Assembly (NCBI GenBank): GCA_963747985.1
Contig: CAVVHG010000006.1
Location: 1-64,000 of the forward strand
DNA length: 64,000 bases
From: JACADW01 sp963747985
Lineage (GTDB): Bacteria; Acidobacteriota; UBA6911
Reading direction: 5' to 3'
Below, in pieces: positions 1 to 8,858 of the stretch (its first letter is position 1; each line of letters opens with the position of its first letter). The notes beneath the pieces are model-generated. The model searched no databases, had not been told where the DNA came from, and worked only from the letters and a program-made list of their open reading frames with translations. The position numbers were made by a program, and so were the translations under genes.

Positions 1-222
1 AGTATTGAACTGACACAAGGACCGTCGACAGGTATAAAGATGCAATGCTCCCTTTTAACCATAATTTCGTGGAAAGCGGATGGGCAACGACGAGGCCAAA
101 ACTGTCGGCGCAGAAGCAACCGGCAAAATGGCTATGAAGTTCGGGGTGATGTTAGAGATGCCCCCTGTTTTGACGGGGTACACCTCGGGTGTTTCAATCT
201 TGTCAATTCAAGGAGGAATCGC

Positions 223-599
223 ATGAAAAAGTTACGGAAAATATTGCCCATATTTCTGGTGGTGCTGGCAATCGGAACCTTCTCCATAATCATTCGGGGA
301 CAGACTGATTCAGGATCCGGCATCGCTCAGCCTCAGAAGGAACTGAGCGTTCAAGGGGAGTTGCTGAAGGTCAACGCAGCCACCATGACGTTCACAATTA
401 AGCCGGCAGATGGCGAAGAAATGTGGTTTTTCAGTACGACACGGACACGAAGGTGGAAGGAAGCGAGAAGGGCGTGGAGGGACTCTCCCCGGACAGTAGA
501 ACGAAGCTGACCGTCCACTACGAAGAGAAGTCGGATAAAAGAGTGGCGACCAGGATTGAGATCATCAAAACAGAAAACCCAATGATGGTCGCGAACTGA
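223..599 (+). CDS. small exported protein, frame broken by one base
   Basis: An ATG at 223 is preceded by a strong Shine-Dalgarno AGGAGG (211-216). The product begins MKKLRKILPIFLVVLAIGTF, a lysine-rich start plus hydrophobic stretch that reads as a signal peptide or membrane anchor. The uninterrupted frame runs only to 510, but the last 25 codons are arginine-rich and unlike the rest. Adding one T to the T-run at 427-431 moves reading into the frame that continues YDTDTKVEG, LTVHYEEKSDK, RVATRIEIIK and stops at 597-599. That gives a mature domain of beta character, similar in style to DUF5666-like small secreted proteins. The function is unknown. The break may be a sequencing error or a real mutation. 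Confidence 0.7.
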
Positions 600-643
600 G
601 GGCATCCCACGAGATTTTTTTATTTTCCCGCTGAAAATCTAGT

Positions 644-674
644 GTCTTACGGCACACAAAACGTGCCGTAAGAC
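644..674. repeat. perfect 12-bp inverted repeat
   Basis: The arms GTCTTACGGCAC (644-655) and GTGCCGTAAGAC (663-674) are perfect reverse complements around a 7-nt loop. No T-tract follows on the plus strand. On the minus strand, T-rich sequence (612-625) lies about 20 nt past the stem, so this is not a textbook terminator. It could be a weak bidirectional terminator or a relic of a palindromic mobile repeat. Confidence 0.6.
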
Positions 675-923
675 GGCTAATGATCCCGCCCCCCGTCTTC
701 ATCCTTGTCGTCTACTGGCAGAATCCCGGCGCAAATCTACAGTATCTTCGTCTCTATGCCCTCTGTGATCCAAAAGCAACCTAATCATGCCTTATCGGAA
801 GCAGGATCTGTGCCGGGGTGTCCGGCGCGTGCGAACGATCTGCAGCTTATTCGACCTTTTCACACCCGCCACAGACAAGTGGGCGGAAAGCGCTTCACCA
901 ACGGTTCCGGGCCATAAGTCGCC

Positions 924-989
924 TTGTGTTCCTTCAGGAATTTCCTCGTGTGGTGAAATCCTGAGCTCCTCGAATGCCGTATCTTGGGA
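924..989 (-). repeat. degraded repeat, copy 1 (partner at 3548-3613)
   Basis: This 66-nt stretch matches 3548-3613 at about 80% without gaps. Read on the minus strand, both copies encode the same motif: AFEELRISPHEEI here, AFEEIRVSPREEI in the partner. Most differences fall where a coding origin would tolerate them. I take them as remnants of a once-duplicated protein-coding sequence of unknown identity. Confidence 0.5.
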
Positions 990-1275
990 GTTTGAATCCA
1001 GGTCACTTGTCCGGATAGCTACTCGTCCAAGTGACGCGGACAGACAGGACCAGCCGCGAATCCTATCCAGTTCAGGGTCAGGGCTTCTGCTCGTCTGGCC
1101 TGTTGTGAGGTCCCCAGGTTCGTACTTCTAGGGGATTATGCCTACTTCCCAGCATCGGAAATCACCCCATGCACTCCTCTGGCAAAAGCCTACACCCAAA
1201 AAGGAATGCCGGTCAGCGACGTCGGTGGCCAGCGAACCCAGCCTGGTGCATCGGGTCAAATCGCGCTGTCCGCAA

Positions 1276-1788
1276 TCAAGGCATCTCATAAGCCTTGTAA
1301 GCGTTGGCCTCATCCGTGGCAGCTTTTGTCCACCGGCGACCCGAGACCTCCGGACGTAGCGCTCGGATGCACCCCCAGTTGAACACTCGTGCACCACTCA
1401 CTCTGGGATCGGCCTCATCTAGCTGCAGGATGTGCTGCGGGTTGTATGCCGGGCCATGCACGTAAAGTAGAAGCTTCTCTGCCCAGTTGATTTCGTTACG
1501 CCAGTCTTCTGATGATGGCGTCGTCGTAACACCCTTCAGGCGACCCACGTAGACTTCGATGTGCGCTCGGTCCTCTTGCGAGCCCCCGCCGAAGTTATGT
1601 TCCTCGATCCGCTCCCCAAATGTTCGCCCGATCGTCTGGCCGATATAAAGAAGCACGTTGGAGCCGTAGACCGGATGATGCCCATATATCTGATAGAGTC
1701 CGTGGTCCTTACGCAAGTCCTTAAGGGTGTCAAGCTGGTTGAGTGAATAGGGTCCTTCCCACTCGATATGGATGATCCTTTCCATCAT
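1276..1788 (-). CDS. GIY-YIG domain protein
   Basis: This encodes 170 residues. The first ATG at 1788 has AAGAGG about 7 nt upstream. The N-terminal half carries the GIY-YIG nuclease signature: HGLYQIYG near residue 29, then VLLYIGQT with the second YIG motif near residue 45, and a basic R-x-x-x-FGERIEEH segment that places the catalytic Arg on the following helix. The C-terminal 80 residues, rich in Trp, Asn and Pro (NWAEKLLLYVHGPAYNPQ), resemble stand-alone GIY-YIG proteins of unknown role, not homing endonucleases or UvrC. No DNA-binding NUMOD domain is visible. It stands alone, with about 150 nt to the next minus-strand gene. The nuclease domain is fairly secure; the biological role is not. 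Confidence 0.75.
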   Translation of the reverse strand: MMERIIHIEWEGPYSLNQLDTLKDLRKDHGLYQIYGHHPVYGSNVLLYIGQTIGRTFGERIEEHNFGGGSQEDRAHIEVYVGRLKGVTTTPSSEDWRNEINWAEKLLLYVHGPAYNPQHILQLDEADPRVSGARVFNWGCIRALRPEVSGRRWTKAATDEANAYKAYEMP

Positions 1789-1939
1789 ATTTGCACCTCT
1801 TATGCTGGCCGCGTCATCATTTTAGTTCGACGTCCTTTATGATACGTCCACCTGAAAATCCGGCCTCTCCAAATCACAGCTGTATGCTGCTCTGGCAGGA
1901 TTCAACCCCCGAATCAACTTCGGCGGAAGGATCGGCTGC

Positions 1940-2413
1940 CTACGTTGGGCCCGCGTTGCTTCTGATGAATGCAGCCAACTGATCACTGGTGGCATTGCCC
2001 ACCCAGCGAGCGTCTCCGACCTCCACAACGGGCAGCGCACGAATGCCCTTGGCGATCACTACTTCTGGCCTGACTGTCACATCCTTTTCAGTGAGCTCGA
2101 AGCCCATGCTTGATTGCAGATCTTTGAGTCGCCTTCTCACGAGAGGACAAAAAGGACATCCAAGCCCAGTGTAGAGGGTAACTGTGATGTTTAAAGGTTG
2201 GATATCCTTTGCCAGCTGGTCTGCAACCGATCCGTATCCCATGTATCGGGAAAGGGATGGGAAATAACGAACGTAGAGCCAAAGAAAGAGGCCCACGAAG
2301 CCGGCCCAAAGCACAGCCTGCAGTAAACTCCCATGGATCACATAGAAGCCAAACCCGCACGCAAGAATCAGCCAACTACCATAGACAAAGGCAATGTGGC
2401 ACTGCTGTTTCAT
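1940..2413 (-). CDS. membrane-anchored glutaredoxin/thioredoxin-like protein
   Basis: This encodes 157 residues with AGGA about 7 nt before the ATG at 2413. Residues 5-50 form two hydrophobic membrane segments. The C-terminal 80 residues read as a glutaredoxin fold: VTLYTGLGCPFCPLVRR holds the CPFC redox motif, RALPVVEVGDARWVG gives the cis-Pro loop and the glycine-rich strand, and SDQLAAFIRS is the last helix. A membrane-tethered thiol-disulfide oxidoreductase facing the cytoplasm is the simplest reading; its partner is unknown. Upstream lies a gap, and downstream is the GIY-YIG gene. Confidence 0.75.
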   Translation of the reverse strand: MKQQCHIAFVYGSWLILACGFGFYVIHGSLLQAVLWAGFVGLFLWLYVRYFPSLSRYMGYGSVADQLAKDIQPLNITVTLYTGLGCPFCPLVRRRLKDLQSSMGFELTEKDVTVRPEVVIAKGIRALPVVEVGDARWVGNATSDQLAAFIRSNAGPT

Positions 2414-2812
2414 CTGAGTATCCTGAACAATGATGATTGGGTGATGGGATTATAGGAACTCGGGAGTTGTCATTCAAGATGATACCAATGCCTGTCTTCA
2501 GGAAGCACGGCGGATCCCGCAGGGGAGGCTTTGAGCCCAAAAGCATCTTTGGACGATCCGCCCCCATGAAGGATTTTGGGCATATCCAATGAGAATCCCC
2601 TTCACGCGACAAATGGCACGCGACGATCTCCCAAAAGCATCAGCAAGTCCGAGCCATTCGGCGGAATGAAGGGCTACTCGTAAATATAGATCCCGCGAAG
2701 CGGGCCAGAAGTAGCGATCTGGGAATCCTACCGCTCGGGACATTTCCCGTGCTGGACCCTATTAACCATTTTCCCTATCGGTCTTCAATGCGTTTGGGTA
2801 TAGAAAGGTTCC
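2414..2812. other. intergenic region
   Basis: I see no gene. It holds one copy (2708-2728) of a 21-nt motif that recurs at 6141-6161. Confidence 0.55.
2708..2728 (+). repeat. 21-nt dispersed motif, copy 1
   Basis: GAAGTAGCGATCTGGGAATCC matches 6141-6161 at 19 of 21 positions. Both copies lie in gene-free gaps and both are preceded by an AGCGGG element. They are probably remnants of one dispersed element. Confidence 0.45.
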
Positions 2813-3439
2813 ATGATATCTAGCTACCTGCTTCTGGTGCTCCTCTGGGCCGCTTATTGTGCGGTCCACAGCACATTGATTTCGATTCCGGTAACAAGCT
2901 GGCTCAAGGCGGTGCTCGCGAGCAGGTATCGTTTCTACAGGCTTTTCTTCAACATCTTCTCGATTGCCGCCCTCATACCCCTGGTCATGTATTCGCATTC
3001 GGCACGGTTCAGTTCTGAACCGCTTTTTACCTGGAGCGGCTATTGGAGGAATCTGCAGTACTGTCTCATCGGTTTGGGCCTGGTACTTGTTGTGGCCGGC
3101 GCCCGACACTACAGCATGCTCCAGTTCCTCGGAATTCAGCAGATCCGCAAGGAGTCGGCCCGCAGTGCGATGACCGCCAGCGGCGATCTTGATGACACGG
3201 GAGTGTTGGGCTTGGTGCGGCACCCCTGGTATGTCGCGGTCTTTATTCTCCTCTGGACGAGTGATCTGAATGGGGCTGCGATCACGGTCAACCTCGTCCT
3301 CTCTGCTTATCTGATCGTGGGAACTCTCCTGGAGGAACGCAAACTGGTGATCGAATTCGGCGAGGAGTACAGACGCTATCAGGACCGGGTGTCCATGTTC
3401 ATACCGCTCAAGTGGCTGACTAACAGACGAACTCACTAA
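2813..3439 (+). CDS. isoprenylcysteine methyltransferase/NnrU-like membrane protein
   Basis: This encodes 208 residues, largely hydrophobic with about five membrane segments. The C-terminal part carries the signature of the ICMT/PEMT-like integral membrane methyltransferases: LGLVRHPWYVAVFILLW near residue 146, and LEERKLVIEFGEEYRRYQDRV near residue 180, where the RHP and E-E-x-x-L...F-G-x-x-Y-x-x-Y motifs bind SAM in characterised relatives. The start has only a weak SD (GAAAGG). It probably acts in the inner membrane on a lipid or prenylated substrate that cannot be named from sequence. Confidence 0.75.
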   Translation: MISSYLLLVLLWAAYCAVHSTLISIPVTSWLKAVLASRYRFYRLFFNIFSIAALIPLVMYSHSARFSSEPLFTWSGYWRNLQYCLIGLGLVLVVAGARHYSMLQFLGIQQIRKESARSAMTASGDLDDTGVLGLVRHPWYVAVFILLWTSDLNGAAITVNLVLSAYLIVGTLLEERKLVIEFGEEYRRYQDRVSMFIPLKWLTNRRTH

Positions 3440-3547
3440 GACGGGGTGAACTGTGCTTAGTCAGTGGCGGTAAGCACCAAACGCGACTTGCCGCGCCCTT
3501 CATTTTCAGAGGATCTGAGCGGAATGGATCAGTCTCCAGAAGTCCCG

Positions 3548-3613
3548 TTGTGTTCCGTTAAGAATCTCCTCGCGCGGTGAAACCCTGATCTCCTCGAAGG
3601 CCGCCTCGTGGGA
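3548..3613 (-). repeat. degraded repeat, copy 2 (partner at 924-989)
   Basis: This aligns without gaps to 924-989 at about 80% identity, and the minus-strand translation motif AFEEIRVSPREEI is conserved. A stop codon lies just upstream in that frame, so this copy is not a live gene. Confidence 0.5.
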
Positions 3614-3718
3614 TTTCTTTCTTTATTTGTCCCGTGACGCCCCAGTTATGGCAAGAATACCTGACAAGAGGTTACCTAAATTGGCCATGATGGATTAAGG
3701 AAGAATAAGAAGAAAAAC

Positions 3719-4884
3719 ATGAAAACTCTAATCGCCGGTTCAAATGGGATGGCCGGTGTCGCGCCCGCTCGTGGTGGAGGGGTTCGCGACTGGCAGCGCT
3801 GGGCGCCCTACGCGGCGGTGGCATGGTCGCTGATCTACGCCGCGCTGGGGGTCTACTGGGCGGTGAGCGGGCGCGGGTTCCCTTATGCCCCCGAAACCGT
3901 GTCCGACGTTACGGGGCCGGTGGTCGGACGGTTCGGACCGGGCGTGGCCTGGATCGTCGTGATGATGGCAGGGATTCCTGCGGCGGCGGTGGGAGCGGCG
4001 ATGCTGCGTGGGGTGCGAAGCAGGGCGCTCCGGCCTCTCCTCATAACTGCCGGAGCACTGCTCGCCGGAGTCCTCCTGCTGCTCATGACCTGCCCTCAAC
4101 CTCTGATCAAGCTCGGCTATATCCCCTATGCCGTCCTCAGCCTCTTCACTGGCGCGAAGTTCGGCCAGGCCTACCTGAAGTCTCTGACTCAATGGGCGAC
4201 GATCCACCAATTGCTGTGTCTGATCGGCGGGTTTCTCTGGCTGGCGGCTACCGTCTGCTATGCCCGCCGGAGCGGGGGCGCCTGCCTGTATTGTGGCCGC
4301 CGAGACGGCCCGGAGGGGTGGCAGAGACCGAACCAAGCCGCGCGCTGGGGCCGGATCGCCGTCTATGTGGCGATGGTGGCGCCAGTCTTCTACGCCCTCA
4401 CCCGTTACGCCTGGGCGCTGGGGTTCCCGCTGGGGATGAGCGAGGAGTTCCTGCGTCGCGGTCAAGAGAGTGGGACGTGGATCGCGGGACTCTTCCTGGC
4501 GACCTTCGGCCTGGTGGGAGCGGCACTCATGCTCGGATTGGTGCAGCGCTGGGGTGAGGTATTCCCGCGCTGGATGATCGGCCTGGCTGGACGTCGGGTC
4601 CCCATCGCACTGGCGGTAGTCCCGGCCTCGCTCGTATCGGTGTTGCTGATCGTGGGTGGCATCGGGATATGGTCCGGCTTGGACCGGATGGTCGCTGCGA
4701 TGGCGGCCGCTGGGACAGAGGGTATAGGAATCATCGGGGCATAATCTTCCAAGTCGGCCCCACCTTGCTGTTCCCAGTTTGGGGTGTAGCGCTTGCGGTG
4801 GCGACGTTGGGCTACTATTACCGGCGGCGCGGCCCGTGCAGCGTGTGTGGTCGTGGCGCATCCGCCGAGATCGGGAAGCCATGA
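3719..4884 (+). CDS. polytopic membrane protein (DUF3995-like), frame broken near 4730
   Basis: The ATG at 3719 follows a purine-rich AGGAAGAAT stretch. The first frame gives 341 residues with about eight hydrophobic segments and stops at 4742-4744. A neighbouring frame then continues at once with VGPTLLFPVWGVALAVATL, YYYRRRGPCSVCGRG and a stop at 4882-4884, a natural last membrane helix plus Cys-containing cytoplasmic tail. An internal CLYCGRR motif mirrors that tail, suggesting an old duplication of a helix-plus-CxxC unit. One missing base between about 4720 and 4745 explains the break. The N-terminal WAPYAAVAWSLIYAALGVYW segment resembles DUF3995 proteins; the function is unknown. Confidence 0.6.
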
Positions 4885-4996
4885 TCCAATTACCAAAGGA
4901 GATAACCCGAATCTTTGCGCTTCTATCTAGCCGGCCTGGCGCATGGCAGCAGGTATTGAATCTGCGTCAGCTGAGCTTCGGCTTTGAATCGGTGCG

Positions 4997-5912
4997 TCAG
5001 GGATTGAAGTACGGGTCCCGGGCCGCGCGCGCGAAGGCCTCCAGCGTCGCCGGCGAGGAGTTGATTCGCCAGTCCCGCTCTTTGTTGACGTCGAACCAGA
5101 CCAGCCCCTTGACCATGGGGTACTTCGTTGCGCAGGGTGGCGATGATGGCGTCAATCCACTCGGCCTTGTTGCCGCCGACCTCGGCCGAGGCCATCTCGC
5201 CGATCAGGATGGGCTTGCCCTTGGCCGCCAGCAGTGGATAGATCCTGGCGAAAACCTCCTCAAAGCTCTGCCACCCTCCGTTACCCTTGCCCCAGTTGTA
5301 GCCGTCGACGCCCATCCAATCGACATAGGGGTCGCCGGGATAGTAGTCCATCGTTCTCGAGTTGCCGCCCTCGACGTCGGTAACATTCGGGCACCAAGCC
5401 CAGACGACGTTGGTCGCGCCCTCGGCCACAAAGACGTCGTGGATGTGCCGATAGGCGGCCACATACAATGTGGGATTGTTGCCGCTCCAAGCCTCGTCGC
5501 CGTTCATCTCGGCGGCAAAGTCCAGGAAGAACGGCTTGCCGAGCGCTTTGGCGCCCTGCGCGCGGGCCCTGATCGTATCGTCGAGGCTTCCGTCGACGAT
5601 CTTGTTGAAGTCGATGTGTGCTGGTTCCCAGTTGACCAGCGGAATGCGGCCGGCGGTCAGGTCGCTCTTGGCGCCGGCCGACCAGTCGGTCCTCCATGCA
5701 TAAAAGACAAGATGGACTTGCGGCTTGCGTCCAATGCGGGCGTTGGTCTCCTCGATGGAGCCGGCGCCATAGTAAAGGCCGAGCAGCGCCCCCTGCTTCG
5801 GAACGAGAAGTTCCCTGTTCTCTGCCATGGCCCCACTCGAACCCTGGGGTGCAGCACTACCGAATGCAAACCCCAGAATGACTGCCAGCGACCCCAGGTA
5901 AATGGTCTTCAT
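4997..5912 (-). CDS. exported GH26-like endo-glycosidase (beta-mannanase-like), frame broken near 5116
   Basis: The ATG at 5912 is preceded by AAGGAGA. A signal peptide covers residues 1-20. The body is a TIM-barrel glycosidase of GH26 type: the putative acid/base Glu lies in LDFAAEMNGDEAW (around residue 145) and the nucleophile Glu in KPILIGEMASAE (around residue 240), with VWAWCPN and the DPYVDWMGVDGYNWG strand between them. The uninterrupted frame diverges after LRNEVP. Removing one C from the C4 run near 5115 restores MVKGLVWFDVNKERDWRIN and a stop at 4997-4999, the expected end of this family. It probably cleaves beta-mannan or a related hemicellulose outside the cytoplasm. The exact substrate is uncertain. 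Confidence 0.75.
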
Positions 5913-6140
5913 TGCAGGCTCTCCTTAGAAGGCGACTGGTTGGCGGACCCTGAACCCACCGCGAGGTCTGCCAAAAGGAACGCATGAAAACAGAACCCGG
6001 CGCATCATTTCATGCCACGAACGGTGCCTAGGCCGTGGTTTTTCCAGGCACGATGTCGCACCCGGCCAATACCAGCGCCAACATCAATAATACTGACCTG
6101 AATGTATAAAAGGTCATGAGTTTCTCAGCGGGATTGTCCC

Positions 6141-6161
6141 GAAGTCGCGATCTGGGAAACC
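6141..6161 (+). repeat. 21-nt dispersed motif, copy 2
   Basis: GAAGTCGCGATCTGGGAAACC differs from the copy at 2708-2728 at two positions. It lies just downstream of the minus-strand nucleotidyltransferase gene. Confidence 0.45.
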
Positions 6162-6172
6162 AGCCATTTCCT

Positions 6173-6892
6173 TTAGAAAAACTCCTCCGGTTTTGCTCGC
6201 TCTTTTCGCTTTATTTCTGCATTCGACGAAACTTCGTCTTCGTGATACTCATAAATGACGCGATGCTCAGCAACCTCTAAAACGCCGTCGTCACAATTAG
6301 TCAACTGTATGATTCTGGAACGGGCTTTCAGATAGGACCTCACCTGCTGGGCCGCGAAATCGAGTCTCTGAACGAAATTCTGAAACCGCTTGCCGCACAG
6401 AGCGGCCGCGTTTGCATGGGCCAGAATCAGCTCCGAGTGCTTTCTCGCGTCCGGCTCCCTGGGAACCAGGTCAATTGCGACATCCAGGTCTCCAATGGTG
6501 GATGAGTCGGTAAGGAAGCTGCCAAATAAGACGACTTTCCTGACCCGAAACAAAAATCTGCCGCCCTCATTTACTTCCCTGACGCGATCCATAAACTCGC
6601 TGAGTTTTCTCTCGGCGTTTCTCCGGGAAACCGGTGCGGAGAACAGGGCATTACTGAGGGCGCCTCCCTTGATCGTATGTTTCCAATTTCTTTTGGCGTC
6701 GGGTGCGGATGTGTTCTTTTCAATAAATCCCTGCTGTTCGAGAGTCTCCAGTAACCGCAATGCACTTTTCCCTCTGAGCCCTAAAACTTTAGTGACATCG
6801 TCGGCCGACAGGAACTGAATACTTTGGCGCAAGAGCTTTCTGATCTGCTTGGCAGGAAAACCCACGACGAGATCATCTGGCCGGATTCGCAT
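6173..6892 (-). CDS. winged-helix + nucleotidyltransferase (MNT-type) protein
   Basis: The open frame extends to a TTG at 6928, but the first ATG is at 6892 (MRIRPDDLVV), which I prefer. Residues 20-75 form a winged helix-turn-helix (FLSADDVTKVLGLRGKSALRLLETLEQQGF). The central part holds the minimal nucleotidyltransferase signature VVLFGSFLTDSSTIGDLDVAI, a GS motif followed by DxD ligands for metal. The C-terminal 60 residues are basic. Proteins with this domain pair occur as antitoxin-like or abortive-infection components and as regulators. No obvious partner toxin is adjacent. The divergent neighbour is a recombinase, which fits a mobile or defence setting. The domain calls are good; the role is unknown. 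Confidence 0.7.
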   Translation of the reverse strand: MRIRPDDLVVGFPAKQIRKLLRQSIQFLSADDVTKVLGLRGKSALRLLETLEQQGFIEKNTSAPDAKRNWKHTIKGGALSNALFSAPVSRRNAERKLSEFMDRVREVNEGGRFLFRVRKVVLFGSFLTDSSTIGDLDVAIDLVPREPDARKHSELILAHANAAALCGKRFQNFVQRLDFAAQQVRSYLKARSRIIQLTNCDDGVLEVAEHRVIYEYHEDEVSSNAEIKRKERAKPEEFF

Positions 6893-7038
6893 ATCCGGTA
6901 TATGACAGCAGTCATGCGCAGATTTCAATTGTTGCTTCCAGGACGCAGGAAGGAATTGGCTTCCTTGCGGCCATGCTGCGCCTCCGAAATCGCCATAATC
7001 GCCGATAAAAACACCGGCGGCAAAGGAGGCCGTCGGTT

Positions 7039-7980
7039 ATGGCAAAATCTCGGAAAAGGGGTCGCAGCCCCAAAAAAGTCCTCCGGATCCCGGATTTAGA
7101 GCATTCAAAACACGCGGTGATCAACTCGCTTCCTGCCAGGGCATCTCAAGAATCCTATGAATATGCGATCGACGAGTTCATTTCCTGGTACTGCTCGGAA
7201 CCGAGACTCGCTTTCAATCGTACGGTTGTGCTCCGATATCGTTTCTTTCTTGAACAGAGGAACCTCGCCCCCTCGACCATCAATGTACGTCTCGCGGCTG
7301 TCCGCCGCCTCGCTTATGAAGCTGCAGACTCGGGTCTGCTGAGCCCGGAACTTGCGGCCGGCATTGCCAGAGTCAAGGGAGCCAAACGGTTGGGCATTCG
7401 GATAGGTAATTGGCTGACCGCCGATCAAGGGAAGGCACTTCTCCGAGCTTCGTGTTCGGATACCCCTCGCGGGAAACGTGATCGTGCGATCCTCTCCGTG
7501 CTTCTTGGCTGCGGGCTTCGCCGTGCGGAAACGGTTGGCATCCGCATGGAAGACCTGCAACTTCGGGAAGAACACTGGGTGATCGCCGACCTCGTCGGAA
7601 AGGGTCGCCACATCCGGACGGTGCCGATGCCCTCGTGGGTAAAGAGAGCTATTGATGAATGGACCGACAGAGCCAAGATCACCGAGGGTTACGTCTTTCG
7701 CAGAGTGAACAGGCACGGAGTGGTCTGGGGAGATGGAATCACTCCAAAAGCAATATGGCATGTCGTAAAGGCCGCTGCTCGGCGTGCTGGAGTCCTGAAC
7801 TTGGCTCCCCATGATCTTCGCCGCACATGTGCGCGTTTGTGCCACCTGGCAGGCGGAGAGCTGGAGCAGATCCAGTTTCTGTTGGGTCATGTCTCCATAC
7901 AAACTACTGAACGCTATTTGGGGTGCAAACAGAAACTCCATCATGCGGTGAACGATCAACTCGGGCTGGAGGGTGTGTGA
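7039..7980 (+). CDS. tyrosine recombinase (phage-integrase family)
   Basis: This encodes 313 residues. The ATG at 7039 has a perfect AAAGGAGG nine bases upstream. The N-terminal SAM-like core-binding domain (residues 35-110) is followed by the catalytic domain. The first Arg lies in LLGCGLRRAE, the beta-hairpin Lys in LVGKGRHIRTVPM, the HxxR box in APHDLRRTCARLCH, the next His in FLLGHVSIQTT, and the nucleophile Tyr in ERYLG. All catalytic residues are present, so it should be active. It is divergent from the HTH-nucleotidyltransferase. No attachment-site duplication was seen nearby. It could be an integron- or island-type integrase; its size is on the short side for phage integrases. Confidence 0.9.
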   Translation: MAKSRKRGRSPKKVLRIPDLEHSKHAVINSLPARASQESYEYAIDEFISWYCSEPRLAFNRTVVLRYRFFLEQRNLAPSTINVRLAAVRRLAYEAADSGLLSPELAAGIARVKGAKRLGIRIGNWLTADQGKALLRASCSDTPRGKRDRAILSVLLGCGLRRAETVGIRMEDLQLREEHWVIADLVGKGRHIRTVPMPSWVKRAIDEWTDRAKITEGYVFRRVNRHGVVWGDGITPKAIWHVVKAAARRAGVLNLAPHDLRRTCARLCHLAGGELEQIQFLLGHVSIQTTERYLGCKQKLHHAVNDQLGLEGV

Positions 7981-8185
7981 ACTGTCGTGGAGCCGAGCGC
8001 AACCAAAAGCGTTTGCGCTGGGTCCTTTGAAGCGTATTCTAGCCACACGGGAGTGACTCTGAATGTCGCTGTGTATCGCCAAGGAGTCAAATGGGCGAGG
8101 ATAGGGCTCCATCGATCATGGCTGCCCATGAACCTGCTACTCCGCTGTTTCGAGGCTGGCGTTGTCCGAAGGAGGGAAAAATTCG

Positions 8186-8563
8186 ATGGGAAAACAAAGC
8201 AGAAGGTTGAACCAAAGAGCTCGTCAGCCCCGGTCGCGAACCGTCGAGATGACACCGGAGGTGGCCGACGCGTTGAGGCAGCAAAAACAGTTGTTCAGGG
8301 AGAAATTCGGGCGTGAACCCGACTCTGACGATCCGCTCTTCTTCGATCCGGACGCAGACACGCCCCAGGAGATGAACGGAGAAAAAATAGATAAGGTGAC
8401 GATCGAGGCGATGGTGAAGGCGGGTATTGATCCATCATACATTTACGCTTTCAAAAAGACCGGGTTGCTCGTTACCACGGACAACTGGGATAAGTTGTCG
8501 CCCGAAGATCAGGCCGAGTGGATGGCGGCCATCAGCGAAGCGGAGAACCTCGATGCGCAATAA
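8186..8563 (+). CDS. hypothetical acidic small protein
   Basis: This encodes 125 residues from ATG 8186, with AAGGAGGG at 8169-8176. The N-terminus is very basic (GKQSRRLNQRARQPRSR); the remainder is acidic and amphipathic, with VADALRQQKQLFREKFG and EPDSDDPLFFDPD, ending in a WDKLSPEDQAEWMAAI helix. It resembles widespread short bacterial proteins of unknown function. The strong SD and coding-like composition support a real gene. No domain is recognised. Confidence 0.65.
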   Translation: MGKQSRRLNQRARQPRSRTVEMTPEVADALRQQKQLFREKFGREPDSDDPLFFDPDADTPQEMNGEKIDKVTIEAMVKAGIDPSYIYAFKKTGLLVTTDNWDKLSPEDQAEWMAAISEAENLDAQ

Positions 8564-8858
8564 TCCCCTCTCACAGACCCGTTCTAGTCCGTGGGCGAGG
8601 GGAACCTGCCGTTTGCGGAAGATGTGCCCGATCGCGACTTCCTGGGAACGATTTCTGGGGCCGCTTGTGATGGTGATGAGGACCCGAACTTGTGCTGCGC
8701 CCCCGGCTTGTATTAGATTCGCAGGGTGATCCTGGCGGCCAAGCGACTGCTTGGCTGGTTGGCCACGTTCAGGCGAGTCGGAATCACGGATGGGTGTGCA
8801 CTGCTCGCCCAGTTAACTGTTTCGCCAGTTCTGAATAGTTTACGTTAGCGTGATCCAA

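Larger units (their letters stand above)
600..1275. other. intergenic region without a convincing gene
   Basis: I find no ORF with protein-like composition here. It contains a perfect hairpin (644-674) and one member of a degraded repeat pair (924-989). The short ORFs on both strands overlap one another and look random. Confidence 0.6.

Noticed and set aside
3740..4882. 380-codon minus-strand frame opposite the DUF3995-like gene
   Set aside because: It has His/Arg/Pro-rich, non-globular composition and the plus strand encodes a convincing membrane protein.
7039..7980. Attachment-site duplication for the tyrosine recombinase
   Set aside because: No tRNA or clear direct repeat flanks the gene within reach; the tRNA genes are 12 kb away next to a different set of phage-like genes.
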